Part shown: positions 1-8,798 of the stretch, in pieces
How positions within the stretch are numbered: position 1 is the stretch's first letter
Layout of the letters: each line of letters starts with the position of its first letter
Origin: Clostridiales bacterium
GTDB lineage: Bacteria > Bacillota > Clostridia > Christensenellales > Aristaeellaceae
Direction of reading: 5' to 3'
DNA: 22,263 nt
Assembly: GCA_004555535.1 (NCBI GenBank)
Contig: SFHU01000045.1
Coordinates: forward strand, 1-22,263
The notes under the pieces: model-generated
Seen by the model: the letters and a program-made list of their open reading frames with translations, nothing else
The model's database searches: none
Told to the model about the DNA's origin: nothing
Position numbers and translations under genes: made by a program

Positions 1-946
1 AGACCAGCGCATCCAGTGCGCCGCGCAGCGTCGTTCTTTCCATCTGCGCGGGCAGGAACACGCAGTCCCCGCTGTGCAGCGGCAGCTCTCCGCCGTCCCA
101 GGCGAGCGTTCCCTCGCCCAGCGCGCACAGGAGCGAAAAGTGCTCCGGCGTCTGCGGGAGCATCATTTCTCCCCGCGCCTGCCAGCGCTCCAGCGTGAAC
201 GCGCGCTCGTCGATGTACGTCGTGCGCTGCCCGCCGGCGCAGGGGCGCGTCTTCCCGACACAGGCCGAAAGGTGCAGCGAAACGTCGGTCACGTCGAGCC
301 CCTTCCCGATGTGCAGCTCGCGGCTGCGTCCCTGAGCGTCGACGCGGTCCCAATCGTAGAAGCGGTAGGTCACGTCGCTCGACTGCTGAATCTCCATCAG
401 CGTGATGCCGCCGCCCAGCGCATGCACCATGCCCGCCGGGATGAAATAGACCTCGCCCGGCTGCACGGCCACGCGGTTGAGGCAGGCCTGCACGGCGGCC
501 CCGCCGCTTTGGCAGGCGAGGGCCAGCTGCTCCCGCGTCACGCCCTCGCGGATGCCGTAGACGATCTGCGCGCCGGGCTCGGCCGCGAGGATCACCCAGG
601 CCTCCGTCTTGCCCAGCTTGCCGCCCTCGTGCACGTTCGCGTAGGCGTCGTCCGGATGCACCTGCACGGAGAGCATCTCCTGTGCGCTGATCAGCTTGAG
701 CAGCAGCGGAAACGTCTCGCCCACCTGCGTGCCGCGCATCGCCTCGCCATGCTCCTTAAGCAGCGCCGTCAGCGTGCGGCCCGCCTCGTCCCGGCTCTCC
801 AGACCGGGCAGGACGGACACCTCGAGGCTCTCGCCCGTACGCGCGTCAGGAATCGCCTTGCCCAGCGCCCGCAGCCCTTCGCCGCCCCACGGCGTCGCGC
901 TTCCAAAGCGGAAGGCGGGCGTCATCTTGATCGGCGTCAATATCAT
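1..946 (-). CDS. manA: Mannose-6-phosphate isomerase, type I (partial, 3' end outside window)
   Basis: Interconverts mannose-6-phosphate and fructose-6-phosphate in the cytoplasm, the last step that feeds mannose into glycolysis. The frame is open for 315 codons from the ATG at 946 to the window edge with no stop. Bacillus-type ManA proteins are about 315 residues, so only the extreme C-terminus should be missing. Metal-site motifs of the cupin are visible: QVHPDD, then GKTEAW, then FIPAGMVHALGGG. The start follows a purine-rich GGGAGAAGG ribosome binding site and begins MILTPIKMTPAFRFG. It is the last visible gene of the mannan operon, 20 bases after the esterase gene, where it would receive mannose-6-phosphate from the upstream mutase. 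The family assignment is secure; the exact end is not visible. Confidence 0.93.
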   Translation of the reverse strand, partial: MILTPIKMTPAFRFGSATPWGGEGLRALGKAIPDARTGESLEVSVLPGLESRDEAGRTLTALLKEHGEAMRGTQVGETFPLLLKLISAQEMLSVQVHPDDAYANVHEGGKLGKTEAWVILAAEPGAQIVYGIREGVTREQLALACQSGGAAVQACLNRVAVQPGEVYFIPAGMVHALGGGITLMEIQQSSDVTYRFYDWDRVDAQGRSRELHIGKGLDVTDVSLHLSACVGKTRPCAGGQRTTYIDERAFTLERWQARGEMMLPQTPEHFSLLCALGEGTLAWDGGELPLHSGDCVFLPAQMERTTLRGALDALV

Positions 947-966
947 AGTCCTTCTCCCTTCTCCCT

Positions 967-2433
967 TCAGGCCTCCACGTCAAACGGGAAGACCGGAAGC
1001 CCGTTTTTGCCAAAGAGCACCGTCTCCGGCCAATTGGCCTGCGCATAGCGCACGCGGACGCTCGCCTGCACGTCCTCCAGCCCGAGCACGCAGACGCGCC
1101 CCTCGATTCGTGCATCGCGCAGACGCGCGCCCTCGATCTCAAGCGCCCGCGCCAGCTCCGACCGCTCCTCCAGCGCACCGGAGAATTGAAGCGTCAGGCT
1201 GCTGCCGTCCCGCGCGGCGCGCACAAGGCGCGGCCCGTCCGCCGGGACGTCCTGCCCATAGGCATGGCGGAGCATCATCGCCGCCAGATGCGCGCCAGGC
1301 GTCCGCTTGTCCGTGGGGTGCACGTTGTCGCGCTCGCCGCAGTCGAGCAGACAGGCCAGCGCGGCGTTGTCTGTCGCGTCGGTGACGGCCTGCTGCGCCG
1401 CGCGAATGGCGACCCAGCTCTCCTCGGACAGCTCCACGCCGAAGCGCGGAAGCTGCGCCACCGCAAAGAAGAGCGTTTCATCCTCAAAGAGCGCGCGCCA
1501 GTGCGCGATCAGCGCCGTCAGCAGCGCCGCATAGCCGCCCGCGCGGGCGGGCGTCGAATCCTGCTCGCCCTGATAGAACAGGAAGCCACGCAGCGTATAC
1601 GGCGCGACGCGCGAGAGCATCGTCTCCTGCGGCCCGCAGGGGCGGCGCAGCATCGTGCGCCCGTCGGGCGGCGGCCAGGGGAACGCCCCGGCGCGCGCCG
1701 TGATCTCCGCAAAGGAGATTTCCGGCTTCTCCGCTTTGAGCGCGGCAACAGCGGCGTTCCAGCTGTCCACCTCGCGCTGATAGGCCGCGTTCTCTCGCGC
1801 GAACTGCTCGTCCGTCTTGCCGGCTACGCGCGATTCAAACTCCGTCAGATACGCCTGCCCCTCCGGAAAGGCGGAGAGCGCCTTCCTGCTCATCCAGCAG
1901 CTGGCGGACGTGCCGCCGATGCAGCAGATGATCATGCCCACGGCGACGTCCAGCTGCTTTGCCAGCTCGCGCGCCGTATAAAAGGCGACCGCCGAGACCT
2001 CCGCACACGCGCCCGGCGCGAGCGGAATCCAGGCGCGGCCCCGCTCAAGCGTCTCCGCCTCGCGCACGGTCGCGGCCTGCGGCACCTCGTAAAAGCGCAC
2101 GCGGCGCTCGCGCATCGCGTCGGCCTCGGCGTAGTGCCGCTCGTCGCGCAGGCGGAATTCCATGTTCGACTGTCCGCCGCACAGCCAGACCTCGCCGACC
2201 ATGACGTCTCCAAGCGTGACGCGCTCCTGCCCGCAGCGCACGGTCAGCGCGTAGGGGCCGCCCGCCTCCATCGCCGGGAGGCGGACGAGAAAGCGCCCGT
2301 CCCTGCAGTCAGCCGCAGCCAGATAGCCTGCAAGCTCCGCCTCCACAGGGCCGTCCGCCTCGCCGAAGACGGCGATGGGCTTGCCCCGCTGGAGCACCAT
2401 GTGCTCGCCAAAAACCGCTGCCAGACGCAGCAT
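967..2433 (-). CDS. SASA-type (sialate O-acetylesterase-like) carbohydrate acetylesterase
   Basis: A 488-residue SGNH-type hydrolase of the sialate O-acetylesterase-like (SASA) family, predicted to remove O-acetyl groups from sugars. An N-terminal beta-rich part (about 1-80) precedes the catalytic domain. The nucleophile block GGQSNME places Ser89, FYQGEQD lies near 287-292, and the DNVHPTDK block places His372 with Asp369 three residues before it. There is no signal peptide, so it should act on imported oligosaccharides. The start at 2433 follows AGAGGGGATAAC and lies one base after the stop of the GH130 gene, implying translational coupling. In this context the likely substrate is acetylated manno-oligosaccharide rather than sialic acid: no sialic acid catabolic genes are present. 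Substrate and regiospecificity are inferred. Confidence 0.85.
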   Translation of the reverse strand: MLRLAAVFGEHMVLQRGKPIAVFGEADGPVEAELAGYLAAADCRDGRFLVRLPAMEAGGPYALTVRCGQERVTLGDVMVGEVWLCGGQSNMEFRLRDERHYAEADAMRERRVRFYEVPQAATVREAETLERGRAWIPLAPGACAEVSAVAFYTARELAKQLDVAVGMIICCIGGTSASCWMSRKALSAFPEGQAYLTEFESRVAGKTDEQFARENAAYQREVDSWNAAVAALKAEKPEISFAEITARAGAFPWPPPDGRTMLRRPCGPQETMLSRVAPYTLRGFLFYQGEQDSTPARAGGYAALLTALIAHWRALFEDETLFFAVAQLPRFGVELSEESWVAIRAAQQAVTDATDNAALACLLDCGERDNVHPTDKRTPGAHLAAMMLRHAYGQDVPADGPRLVRAARDGSSLTLQFSGALEERSELARALEIEGARLRDARIEGRVCVLGLEDVQASVRVRYAQANWPETVLFGKNGLPVFPFDVEA

Positions 2434-2434
2434 G

Positions 2435-3610
2435 TTATCCCCTCTTTCCGCGCAGGTAGGCCAGGTTCCTGTCGATGAAGTCACAGCGCTGCTTCACGCA
2501 GTCCACGCTGCGCAGCGGGTCGGCCGGAGTATTGAAGACATAATCGACCAGCCGCTCGACCGTCGTCGTCGCCACGTGCAGGCGCGTGTCGCTCGAGGCG
2601 TAGTAGATGTAGACCTGCCCGTCGGGCGCAGCAATCGCGCCGTTGGTGAAGACGACGTTGCCCACGTCGCCCACGCGCTCGCCGCCCATCGGGGCGATGA
2701 GGTAGCCGCCCGGCTCCGCGATCACGCGCGCGGGATCCTCAAGCGCCGTCGCAAACGCGTAGATGACGTAGCGCAGGCCCGCCGCCGTGTTGCGCACGCC
2801 GTGCGCGATGTGAATCCAGCCCCTGTCGGTCTTGATCGGTACGGCGCCCGCGCCGTTTTTGCTCTCGGTGATGGTGTGATAACGGCGGATGGAGGTCATG
2901 CGCTCCTCGTCGATGACGGCATTCGTAATGTCATCGCACAGGCCGAAGCCGATGCCGCCGCCGCTGCCCGTCTCGATGAAGTCATCCATCGGGCGGGTGT
3001 AGAAGGCGAATTTGCCGTTCACGAACTCAGGATGGAGCACGACGTTGCGCTGCTGCGGGGAATGCAGCGTGCGCAGGTTGGGCAGGCGCTCCCACGTTCT
3101 CAGGTCCTTCGTGCGCACGATACCCGCCGCAGCGACTGCCGCGGAGAGGTCATTGACGCTCCTGTCCTTGCTCTCCGAGCAGAAGACGCCGTAGATCCAG
3201 CCGTCCTCGTGCTGCGTCAGGCGCATGTCATAGACGTTCGTCTCCTCCGGGCAGGTGTCCGGCAGGAGGATGGGCTTGTCCCAGAAGCGGAAGCCCTCCA
3301 CGCCGCTGTCGCTCTGCGCGACGGCGAAGAAGCTCTTGCGGTCCGCGCCCTCCATGCGCGCCACGAGCGTGAACTTGCCGTCCACCAGCAGCGCGCCGCT
3401 GTTGAACGCCGCGTTGATGCCCAGGCGCTGCATCATGAAGGGGTTCGTCTCCGGGTTCGGGTCATAGCACCAGAAGGGCGGCACGTGCGCGCGGGTCAGC
3501 ACGGGGTTCACCCAGCGCTCGTAGATGCCGTTTTCATAGCGCGTGTCGATCTCGTTCTTCTGTGCGATCAGCGCCTCATATTGCGCCTCGATCTGCTCAT
3601 AGCTGCGCAT
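2435..3610 (-). CDS. GH130 4-O-beta-D-mannosyl-D-glucose phosphorylase
   Basis: Phosphorolyses mannosyl-beta-1,4-glucose to mannose-1-phosphate and glucose in the cytoplasm. The 391-residue protein matches the Bacteroides fragilis and Ruminococcus albus mannosylglucose phosphorylases (GH130 subfamily 1) along its length as I recall them: ETNPFMMQRLG, EGADRKSFFAVA, TNVYDMRLTQHEDGWIYG, QQRNVVLHPEFV, TGSGGGIGFGL, HGVRNTAAGLRYV and YYASSDTRLHVATTT. Asp128 in NVYDMR aligns with the family's general acid. The start at 3610 has AAGGAGCCAGC before it; longer upstream frames lack a ribosome binding site. The gene overlaps the 2-epimerase gene by 14 bases, fitting a pair in which the epimerase makes its substrate. 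High confidence in subfamily and reaction. Confidence 0.94.
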   Translation of the reverse strand: MRSYEQIEAQYEALIAQKNEIDTRYENGIYERWVNPVLTRAHVPPFWCYDPNPETNPFMMQRLGINAAFNSGALLVDGKFTLVARMEGADRKSFFAVAQSDSGVEGFRFWDKPILLPDTCPEETNVYDMRLTQHEDGWIYGVFCSESKDRSVNDLSAAVAAAGIVRTKDLRTWERLPNLRTLHSPQQRNVVLHPEFVNGKFAFYTRPMDDFIETGSGGGIGFGLCDDITNAVIDEERMTSIRRYHTITESKNGAGAVPIKTDRGWIHIAHGVRNTAAGLRYVIYAFATALEDPARVIAEPGGYLIAPMGGERVGDVGNVVFTNGAIAAPDGQVYIYYASSDTRLHVATTTVERLVDYVFNTPADPLRSVDCVKQRCDFIDRNLAYLRGKRG

Positions 3611-4772
3611 GCTGGCTCCTTTCGATGACCTCAAAGGCCATGCGTCCATTGTGATAGGGGCATTTCCACGGCTCGACGATCGGCTTGCCGACGGGCGTGC
3701 CGTCCTCGCGCACGCACCAGTACCACTCGCCGCCTTCTCGCCTGTCGGCGATGACGTCGCGGATATAGCGCCACTGGCTGCGCGCGGCCTCCAGGAACTT
3801 GGCCTCGCCCGTGTTCTGGTAGGCGTTGAGGAAGCCGACCAGCGCCTCCGCCTGTACCCACCAGACGCGCGTCGTATCCACCCTGCCGCGCTCACACTCG
3901 TTGGCGAAGCCGTGGTCGGTGAACGCCTTCTCCCAGGTCTCTTCCGCCATCGCCATCAGCAGCGGGCGGATGCGCGCGGTCAGCGCGTCGTCGCCCAGCA
4001 CGGTGAGCGTCCTGTCCGCCAGCCAGGAGGTCTCGATGTCGTGGCCGTAGCTGTGCAGGTCGATGAGCGTATGGTACTCCCGGTCGAAGAAGACCTCCTG
4101 CCGGCGGCGCTGCGGGTTGTAGATGTGCTTTTCCAGCACGTCGAGGATAAAATACAGCCGCTCGCGCACGCGCGCGTCCCGGCCCACGCGGTACAACTCC
4201 GTGTAGCCTTCGAGCACGTGCAGCAGCGTGTTCATGGTCTTTTCCGCCATGACGCCGTTTTCGCTGAGCTTTTCGTTGCTCTCGGGCTGCCAGTCGGCGG
4301 TAAACGCCTCCAGATAGCCCAGCTCGTCCGTGCACCGCGCCTCGATCAGCTCAAAGAGCGCCGTCGCCTGGGCAAGTGCGCCCTTGCAGCCGCTGGCCTG
4401 CGCGTAAGCTGAGAGCGCGTAAATGGCAAACGCCTGATTGTACGTGTGCTTGGTGCTGTCGCAGACGGTGCCGTCCGCGTTCATCGACCAGTATACGCCG
4501 CCGTTCTTCACGTCGATCATCCGGCAGAGCATGGCGTAGGCGTGATGGGCATAGGACAAGAGTGTCTCGTCGTGCAGCGTCATCGCCGCCTGCGAGAAGA
4601 ACCAGAGGATGCGGCTGTTCAGGATGCAGCCCTTGACCGCGCCGAAGTCGGGCACGAGGTCGTAGCCCACATAGCCCGCATAGCCGCCGTTTTCCTCATC
4701 GCGCAGGCCCTTCCAGAACGGGAGAATCACCGTCTCCAGGTGCTCCCGGATCTCCTGTGTCATCTCACGCAT
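3597..4772 (-). CDS. Cellobiose/mannobiose 2-epimerase (AGE superfamily)
   Basis: Epimerises C2 of the reducing-end sugar of beta-1,4-disaccharides. In a mannan operon this turns mannobiose into mannosylglucose, the substrate of the adjacent GH130 enzyme. The 391 residues fit the cellobiose 2-epimerase length and form an alpha/alpha barrel. The expected active-site positions are all present with family spacing: Arg54 (NSRILW), His185 (NTLLH), His244 and Glu247 (YGHDIE), Trp250, Trp305 and Glu309 (WWVQAE), and His374 (PYHNGRMAFE). The start at 4772 is fixed by AGGAGGAAGCCC; the start codon overlaps the end of the mutase gene by 8 bases. Simple N-acylglucosamine epimerase is a less likely alternative because of the disaccharide phosphorylase neighbour. 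Confidence 0.93.
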   Translation of the reverse strand: MREMTQEIREHLETVILPFWKGLRDEENGGYAGYVGYDLVPDFGAVKGCILNSRILWFFSQAAMTLHDETLLSYAHHAYAMLCRMIDVKNGGVYWSMNADGTVCDSTKHTYNQAFAIYALSAYAQASGCKGALAQATALFELIEARCTDELGYLEAFTADWQPESNEKLSENGVMAEKTMNTLLHVLEGYTELYRVGRDARVRERLYFILDVLEKHIYNPQRRRQEVFFDREYHTLIDLHSYGHDIETSWLADRTLTVLGDDALTARIRPLLMAMAEETWEKAFTDHGFANECERGRVDTTRVWWVQAEALVGFLNAYQNTGEAKFLEAARSQWRYIRDVIADRREGGEWYWCVREDGTPVGKPIVEPWKCPYHNGRMAFEVIERSQHAQL

Positions 4773-6465
4773 GGGCTTCCTCCTGCGCAATCCGCGCACG
4801 CCATTCGCGCTCCATCGCGTCAAGCGCCTCGCCCGCCGCCTCGTGCGACGCTGCCTGCGCGCTCAGATAGACCTTGACCTTGGGCTCCGTGCCGCTCGGG
4901 CGCACGAGCGCCTTCTTGCCGTCCGCCGTGGCGAAGCTGAGCACGTCGCTCACGGGCAGGCCCTCGATGCCCTGCGCATAGTCCTTGGAGGTCGAAACCG
5001 CGCTGCCCGCGAGCGTCTCCACCGGACTTTTGCGCAGCCTTTCCATCACGGCGCGCATCGTCTCCATCGGCACCGCGCCCGCGATGTCGAAGTTCAGCAG
5101 CCTGTTTTCCATGCAGCCGTAGCGCGCGTAGAGCGCGTCCAGCTCGTCCGCCAGCGTGCGGCCCTGCGCCGCAGCCGTCTGCGCCATCTCCGCGACGAGC
5201 ATGCAGGCCATGACGCCGTCCTTGTCGCGCACATGCGTTCCCGCCAGGTAGCCGCAGCTCTCCTCGAAGCCGAAGACATAGCGCTCCGCCTCGCCTGCCG
5301 CCTCCAGCCGGCCGATGATCTCGCCGATGTACTTGAAGCCCGTCAGGCACTCGCGCACCTCGGCGCTGTAATCCGCCGCGATGGCGAACGCAAGATCGCT
5401 GGTGACGATCGTCTTGACGACGACAGGGCGCTCCGGCAGCGTGCCGTTGTCCCTTCTCGCGCGCAGGATGTGCTGCATGAGCAGCAGGCCAACCTCGTTG
5501 CCGGTCAGCACGCTGTAGCTGCCGTCTCCCCTGCGCACGGCCACGCCCACGCGGTCGCTGTCCGGGTCGGTCGCGACGAGCAGGTCCGCCCCTTTCTCCT
5601 GCGCCAGCGCAAGGCCCAGGGAGAGCGCCTCGCGCAGCTCGGGATTGGGCTTGGGGCAGGTCGGGAAATGCCCGTCCGGCACGCACTGGGCCTCGACCTC
5701 GATGCGATGCACGCCCGCCATGCGGTCAAGCACGGCGCGCACGGGCTCCAGGCCCGTGCCGTGCAGCGGCGTGTAGACGAGCTCAAGCGGCGCCGTGACG
5801 CCCGGATTCACCCGGCGGGACAGCGTCCTTTCGACAAACGCGTCAAACACCGTCTGCGGGATGTCCTGCCAGAGGCCCAGCGCGCGCGCCTGCTCCTCCT
5901 CCATCACCTGCGCCTGTCCGTAGGCGACCGCCTGAATGCGCGCCGTGATGGCCGCGGCGGCCTCCTCGGTGATCTGGCAGCCGTCGCTGCCGTAGACCTT
6001 GTAGCCGTTGTACTGCGCCGGGTTGTGGCTCGCGGTCACGACGATGCCCGCGTCGCAGGAAAGCTCCCGCACCGCGAAGGACAGCATCGGCGTGGGCATC
6101 AGCCTGTCGTACACGTGCGCCGTCAGGCCGTTGCCAGCGAGCACGCCCGCCGCCGTCTGCGCGAATTCCTTCGAGCACAGACGCGAGTCATACGCGATGG
6201 CGACGCTGTGTCCGCCGGTGCTGCGCAGGTAGTCCGCCAGGCCCTGCGTCGCGCGCGCGACGACATAGCGGTTCATCCTCGCCGTGCCGACGCCGAGGAT
6301 GCCGCGCAGGCCGCCCGTGCCGAACGCCAGCTCGCTGCCAAAGCAGGCGAGCAGCCGTTCCTCGTCGCGCGCGATCTCCTGCGCCTCGCGGCGCGTCTCC
6401 CCGTCAAAGCAATCGCTCTGTGCAAAGCATGCAGCCCTTTCCAGAGCGTTCTCTCTCATTCCCAT
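4765..6465 (-). CDS. Phosphomannomutase/phosphoglucomutase (alpha-D-phosphohexomutase)
   Basis: Converts mannose-1-phosphate (and probably glucose-1-phosphate) into the 6-phosphate, linking the phosphorylases to ManA. The 566-residue protein has the long phosphohexomutase layout: substrate entry GTGGLRG near 49-55, the phosphoserine loop TASHNP with Ser146, the magnesium loop DPDSDR with Asp300, Asp302 and Asp304, the sugar-specificity loop GFEESCGY, and a C-terminal phosphate site RPSGTEPK. The start at 6465 (MGMREN) is preceded by GGAGGGCTGAT; a second ATG at 6459 is possible. It sits 46 bases after the CE2 gene and overlaps the epimerase gene. The Roseburia mannan locus carries the same enzyme next to GH130 and epimerase genes. 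Confidence 0.95.
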   Translation of the reverse strand: MGMRENALERAACFAQSDCFDGETRREAQEIARDEERLLACFGSELAFGTGGLRGILGVGTARMNRYVVARATQGLADYLRSTGGHSVAIAYDSRLCSKEFAQTAAGVLAGNGLTAHVYDRLMPTPMLSFAVRELSCDAGIVVTASHNPAQYNGYKVYGSDGCQITEEAAAAITARIQAVAYGQAQVMEEEQARALGLWQDIPQTVFDAFVERTLSRRVNPGVTAPLELVYTPLHGTGLEPVRAVLDRMAGVHRIEVEAQCVPDGHFPTCPKPNPELREALSLGLALAQEKGADLLVATDPDSDRVGVAVRRGDGSYSVLTGNEVGLLLMQHILRARRDNGTLPERPVVVKTIVTSDLAFAIAADYSAEVRECLTGFKYIGEIIGRLEAAGEAERYVFGFEESCGYLAGTHVRDKDGVMACMLVAEMAQTAAAQGRTLADELDALYARYGCMENRLLNFDIAGAVPMETMRAVMERLRKSPVETLAGSAVSTSKDYAQGIEGLPVSDVLSFATADGKKALVRPSGTEPKVKVYLSAQAASHEAAGEALDAMEREWRARIAQEEAHA

Positions 6466-6511
6466 ATCAGCCCTCCGTTTGTGATGGAAACCCTTATTGG
6501 TGAAGCCGGCG

Positions 6512-7567
6512 TCAACCCGGCTGGCCTTCAAGCGCTTTTTTCAGCCTGCGCATCACAGCCAGCGCCGCGCTGCGGTGGTTCTCCCGTCCGGGATGCGCGC
6601 GCGAGCCGAGCCCCTTTTCCGGGCAGGGCGGCAGCTGCACATAGCCGACCCGCAGGTCGCCCTCCCGGCGAACCTCCTGCACGGCGCTGCGCAGCAGCGG
6701 CGCGATGTCGCCGCCGCACATGCCGTAGCTCCAGAGGATGTACGCCTGCGGGTTGTGCCGGCGGATCTGCCGGAGGAAATCCGCCGCTGCCGCCCGGATG
6801 GCCGCAGCGGCCCGCTCCTTTTCCTCGCCCTCAAGCCGCGAGAGGGCCGAAGCGTCGTTCGTGCCGACGTTGAGCACCACCGCGTCCACGGGGTTTTGCT
6901 CAAAGTCATAGGGCGCTTCGCCGCCGCGCTCCACCGCGCAGACCGCGTCATAGATGCGCGGAAGCCGGTTTTCGCGGTTCCCGTCCCAGCTCCAGTAGGC
7001 GCCCCAGCCGCTCTGGGAGATCCAGCGGCCCTGCGCGTTCATCCCGCGGCAGACCTCCATCGCCCAGCTTTCCATGCCGCTAAGCCAGATCGTACGCCAC
7101 TCCATCGCGCCTCTCGGGCCGACGAGGCCCTCGCCGCTGGTCAGGCTGTCGCCGATGAACTCGATGGTCATCTCCCGCTTCTCGGGCTCAAGCAGCTCGC
7201 CGTCGGAGCGGATTCTGTGCGCAAGCACGAAGAGGCGCTCGTCCTCCGCCACGGGCTGGCTGTCGCGCACAACGGTCACGGTGTGCGCCACCGTGTCATC
7301 CATGCCCGCCAGCAGCGTGTAATACCGCCGCCCGCGCTCAAGGACGAAGCGCGCAACCGGCGCGCCGTCGACCATGACGCCCACCCAGGCGCTCTGGATA
7401 GCATAGCCACTTTCCAGCTCCATGTCAAGCGTCGTGCAGCGAATTCGCAGCTCGATGCCGCTGCCCGTCCAGTGCATCGGAAAAACGGGCTGCCGCGGGT
7501 CAAATCGTCCCAGCAGCCTCACATGCTCCGCTTGCCTGATGTCCTTTTCCCACAGTAGTCCGTTCAT
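6512..7567 (-). CDS. CE2-type SGNH acetylesterase
   Basis: A 351-residue two-domain esterase. Residues about 1-125 form a beta-rich domain like the jelly roll of carbohydrate esterase family 2, followed by an SGNH catalytic domain. Block I reads EFIGDSLTSGEG with nucleophile Ser141, the block III motif GTND is at 235-238, and the catalytic His325 lies in SRAHPGRENH. No signal peptide is present, so it should deacetylate imported oligosaccharides. The start at 7567 has GGGAGA seven bases upstream. CE2 enzymes occur in the Roseburia mannan locus, where they clear acetyl groups from manno-oligosaccharides. A 6-base-arm hairpin at 6504-6522 spans its stop codon. Family call good; substrate is from context. 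Confidence 0.9.
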   Translation of the reverse strand: MNGLLWEKDIRQAEHVRLLGRFDPRQPVFPMHWTGSGIELRIRCTTLDMELESGYAIQSAWVGVMVDGAPVARFVLERGRRYYTLLAGMDDTVAHTVTVVRDSQPVAEDERLFVLAHRIRSDGELLEPEKREMTIEFIGDSLTSGEGLVGPRGAMEWRTIWLSGMESWAMEVCRGMNAQGRWISQSGWGAYWSWDGNRENRLPRIYDAVCAVERGGEAPYDFEQNPVDAVVLNVGTNDASALSRLEGEEKERAAAAIRAAAADFLRQIRRHNPQAYILWSYGMCGGDIAPLLRSAVQEVRREGDLRVGYVQLPPCPEKGLGSRAHPGRENHRSAALAVMRRLKKALEGQPG

Positions 7568-7586
7568 ATTTCATTCTCCCTGTGCC

Positions 7587-8615
7587 TCAGCGGATGCCCG
7601 GCTCCGTGTCCGTCTCGCAGGTCACGCTGTGCGCCTTGATGTAGTCAACCAGTTCGTCCACCTGCGTGAACGCCAGGCCCACGACCGTGTCCGCCGCGCC
7701 GTAGTAGATCGCGATGCGTCCGGTGTCCGTATCCTGAAGCGTCGCGCAGGGGAAGCAGACGCCCGGCACGAAGCCGCGCTCCTCGTATTCCTCCTCCGGC
7801 GTGAGCAGGAAGTTTTCGCAGCGATAGAGCACGCGGGACGGCTCGTTGATATCCAGAATCGCGCCGCCGATGGAATAGATCAGCCCGTTGCAGGTGCTCG
7901 ACACGCCGTGGTAGAGCAGCAGCCAGCCCTCGCTCGTCTCAATGGGGGCCGCGCCCGCGCCAATCTTCACGGACTCCCACCACTTGTCGCCCTTGCTCAT
8001 GACGTGCCTGTGCTTGCCCCAGAAGGTCATATCCGGGCTCTGGCTCAGCCAGATGTCGCCAAAGGGCGTGTGGCCGCTGTCCGACGGGCGGGAGAGCAGC
8101 TGATACAGTCCGTTCACCCTGCGGGGGAAGAGCACCGCGTTGCGGTTGAAGGGGATGAACGGGTTGTCAAGCCGCGTGAAGGTCTTGAAATCCTTCGTCT
8201 TCGCCATGCCGATGGAGGCGCCGTAGAAGTCTTGGCACCACATCATGTAATAGGTGTCCTCCACCTTCACCAGCCGGGGATCGTACGCATAGCGCGGCAT
8301 GAACGGCTCACCCTGCTCATTGACGAAGGGGATCTTCTGCGGGTCGACCTGCCAATGGATGCCGTCGGCGCTGCGGCCCAGATAGATGTGCGGCACGCCG
8401 TTGACCTGCTCGCCGCGCAGCACGGCGATGAAGCCATCCTCCCAGGGGCAGACGGCGCTGTTGAAGATGCGCGCTACGCCCGGCGCGGGGTTGCGGGCGA
8501 TGACCGGGTTTCCCGCATAGCGCCAGACCGGGGCATCGTGCCTGTCGTTTTCGGGGCGCTCCTGCCAGGGGATGTTCGGCAGGGGGCCGCCGGTCAGAAT
8601 CTGTACCTTGCTCAT
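7587..8615 (-). CDS. GH130 beta-1,4-mannooligosaccharide phosphorylase
   Basis: Releases mannose-1-phosphate from the non-reducing end of beta-1,4-manno-oligosaccharides. The 342-residue protein has the five-bladed GH130 propeller features: NPVIARNPAPGVARIFNSA, then a probable general acid Asp112 in AYDPRLVK, then NRNAVLFPRR, KIGAGAAPIETSEGW with LLYHGV, and a closing YYGAADTVVGLA. It is shorter than the neighbouring mannosylglucose phosphorylase and resembles GH130 subfamily 2, the manno-oligosaccharide type. The start at 8615 follows GGAGGGATCCCTT; the extra 18 upstream codons lack a site. It is the first enzyme gene after the transporter and lies behind a strong hairpin in the 183-base gap. 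Subfamily 2 members acting on other mannosides exist, so chain-length preference is inferred. Confidence 0.9.
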   Translation of the reverse strand: MSKVQILTGGPLPNIPWQERPENDRHDAPVWRYAGNPVIARNPAPGVARIFNSAVCPWEDGFIAVLRGEQVNGVPHIYLGRSADGIHWQVDPQKIPFVNEQGEPFMPRYAYDPRLVKVEDTYYMMWCQDFYGASIGMAKTKDFKTFTRLDNPFIPFNRNAVLFPRRVNGLYQLLSRPSDSGHTPFGDIWLSQSPDMTFWGKHRHVMSKGDKWWESVKIGAGAAPIETSEGWLLLYHGVSSTCNGLIYSIGGAILDINEPSRVLYRCENFLLTPEEEYEERGFVPGVCFPCATLQDTDTGRIAIYYGAADTVVGLAFTQVDELVDYIKAHSVTCETDTEPGIR

Positions 8616-8688
8616 AAGGGATCCCTCCAACGCGAGTATTGTCAAAAATGGAGCTGTCGGGCCGGACATTCATGCATCCCGGGCCGGA

Positions 8689-8732
8689 CGGCGCGCTGTG
8701 CCCAAGGGGGGAAGGGACGGGCAAGCGCGCCG
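8689..8732 (-). promoter_or_regulatory. Strong intercistronic hairpin between transporter and enzyme genes
   Basis: Arms 8689-8703 and 8719-8732 form 14 base pairs with one bulged G and a 15-base loop. There is no T tract after the 3' arm on the transcribed strand, so this is not a standard intrinsic terminator. It occupies the 183-base gap (8616-8798) between the second permease and the GH130 gene, in which I see no gene. An RNA stability or processing element setting the transporter-to-enzyme ratio is a reasonable inference. Confidence 0.6.
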
Positions 8733-8798
8733 CTCTCCTTCTCAGGCGGCCTGTGCGGGATGGGGAAATCCGGCCCGGCAGCCCCGGAACGCCCGGGC

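Noticed and set aside
967..2433. Sialic acid catabolism as the role of the SASA protein
   Set aside because: No sialidase, neuraminate lyase, or N-acetylmannosamine genes are in the window, and all neighbours are mannan enzymes.
8689..8732. Treating the 8689-8732 and 10703-10749 hairpins as intrinsic terminators
   Set aside because: No T tract follows the 3' arm on the transcribed strand, and termination there would silence the essential downstream genes.
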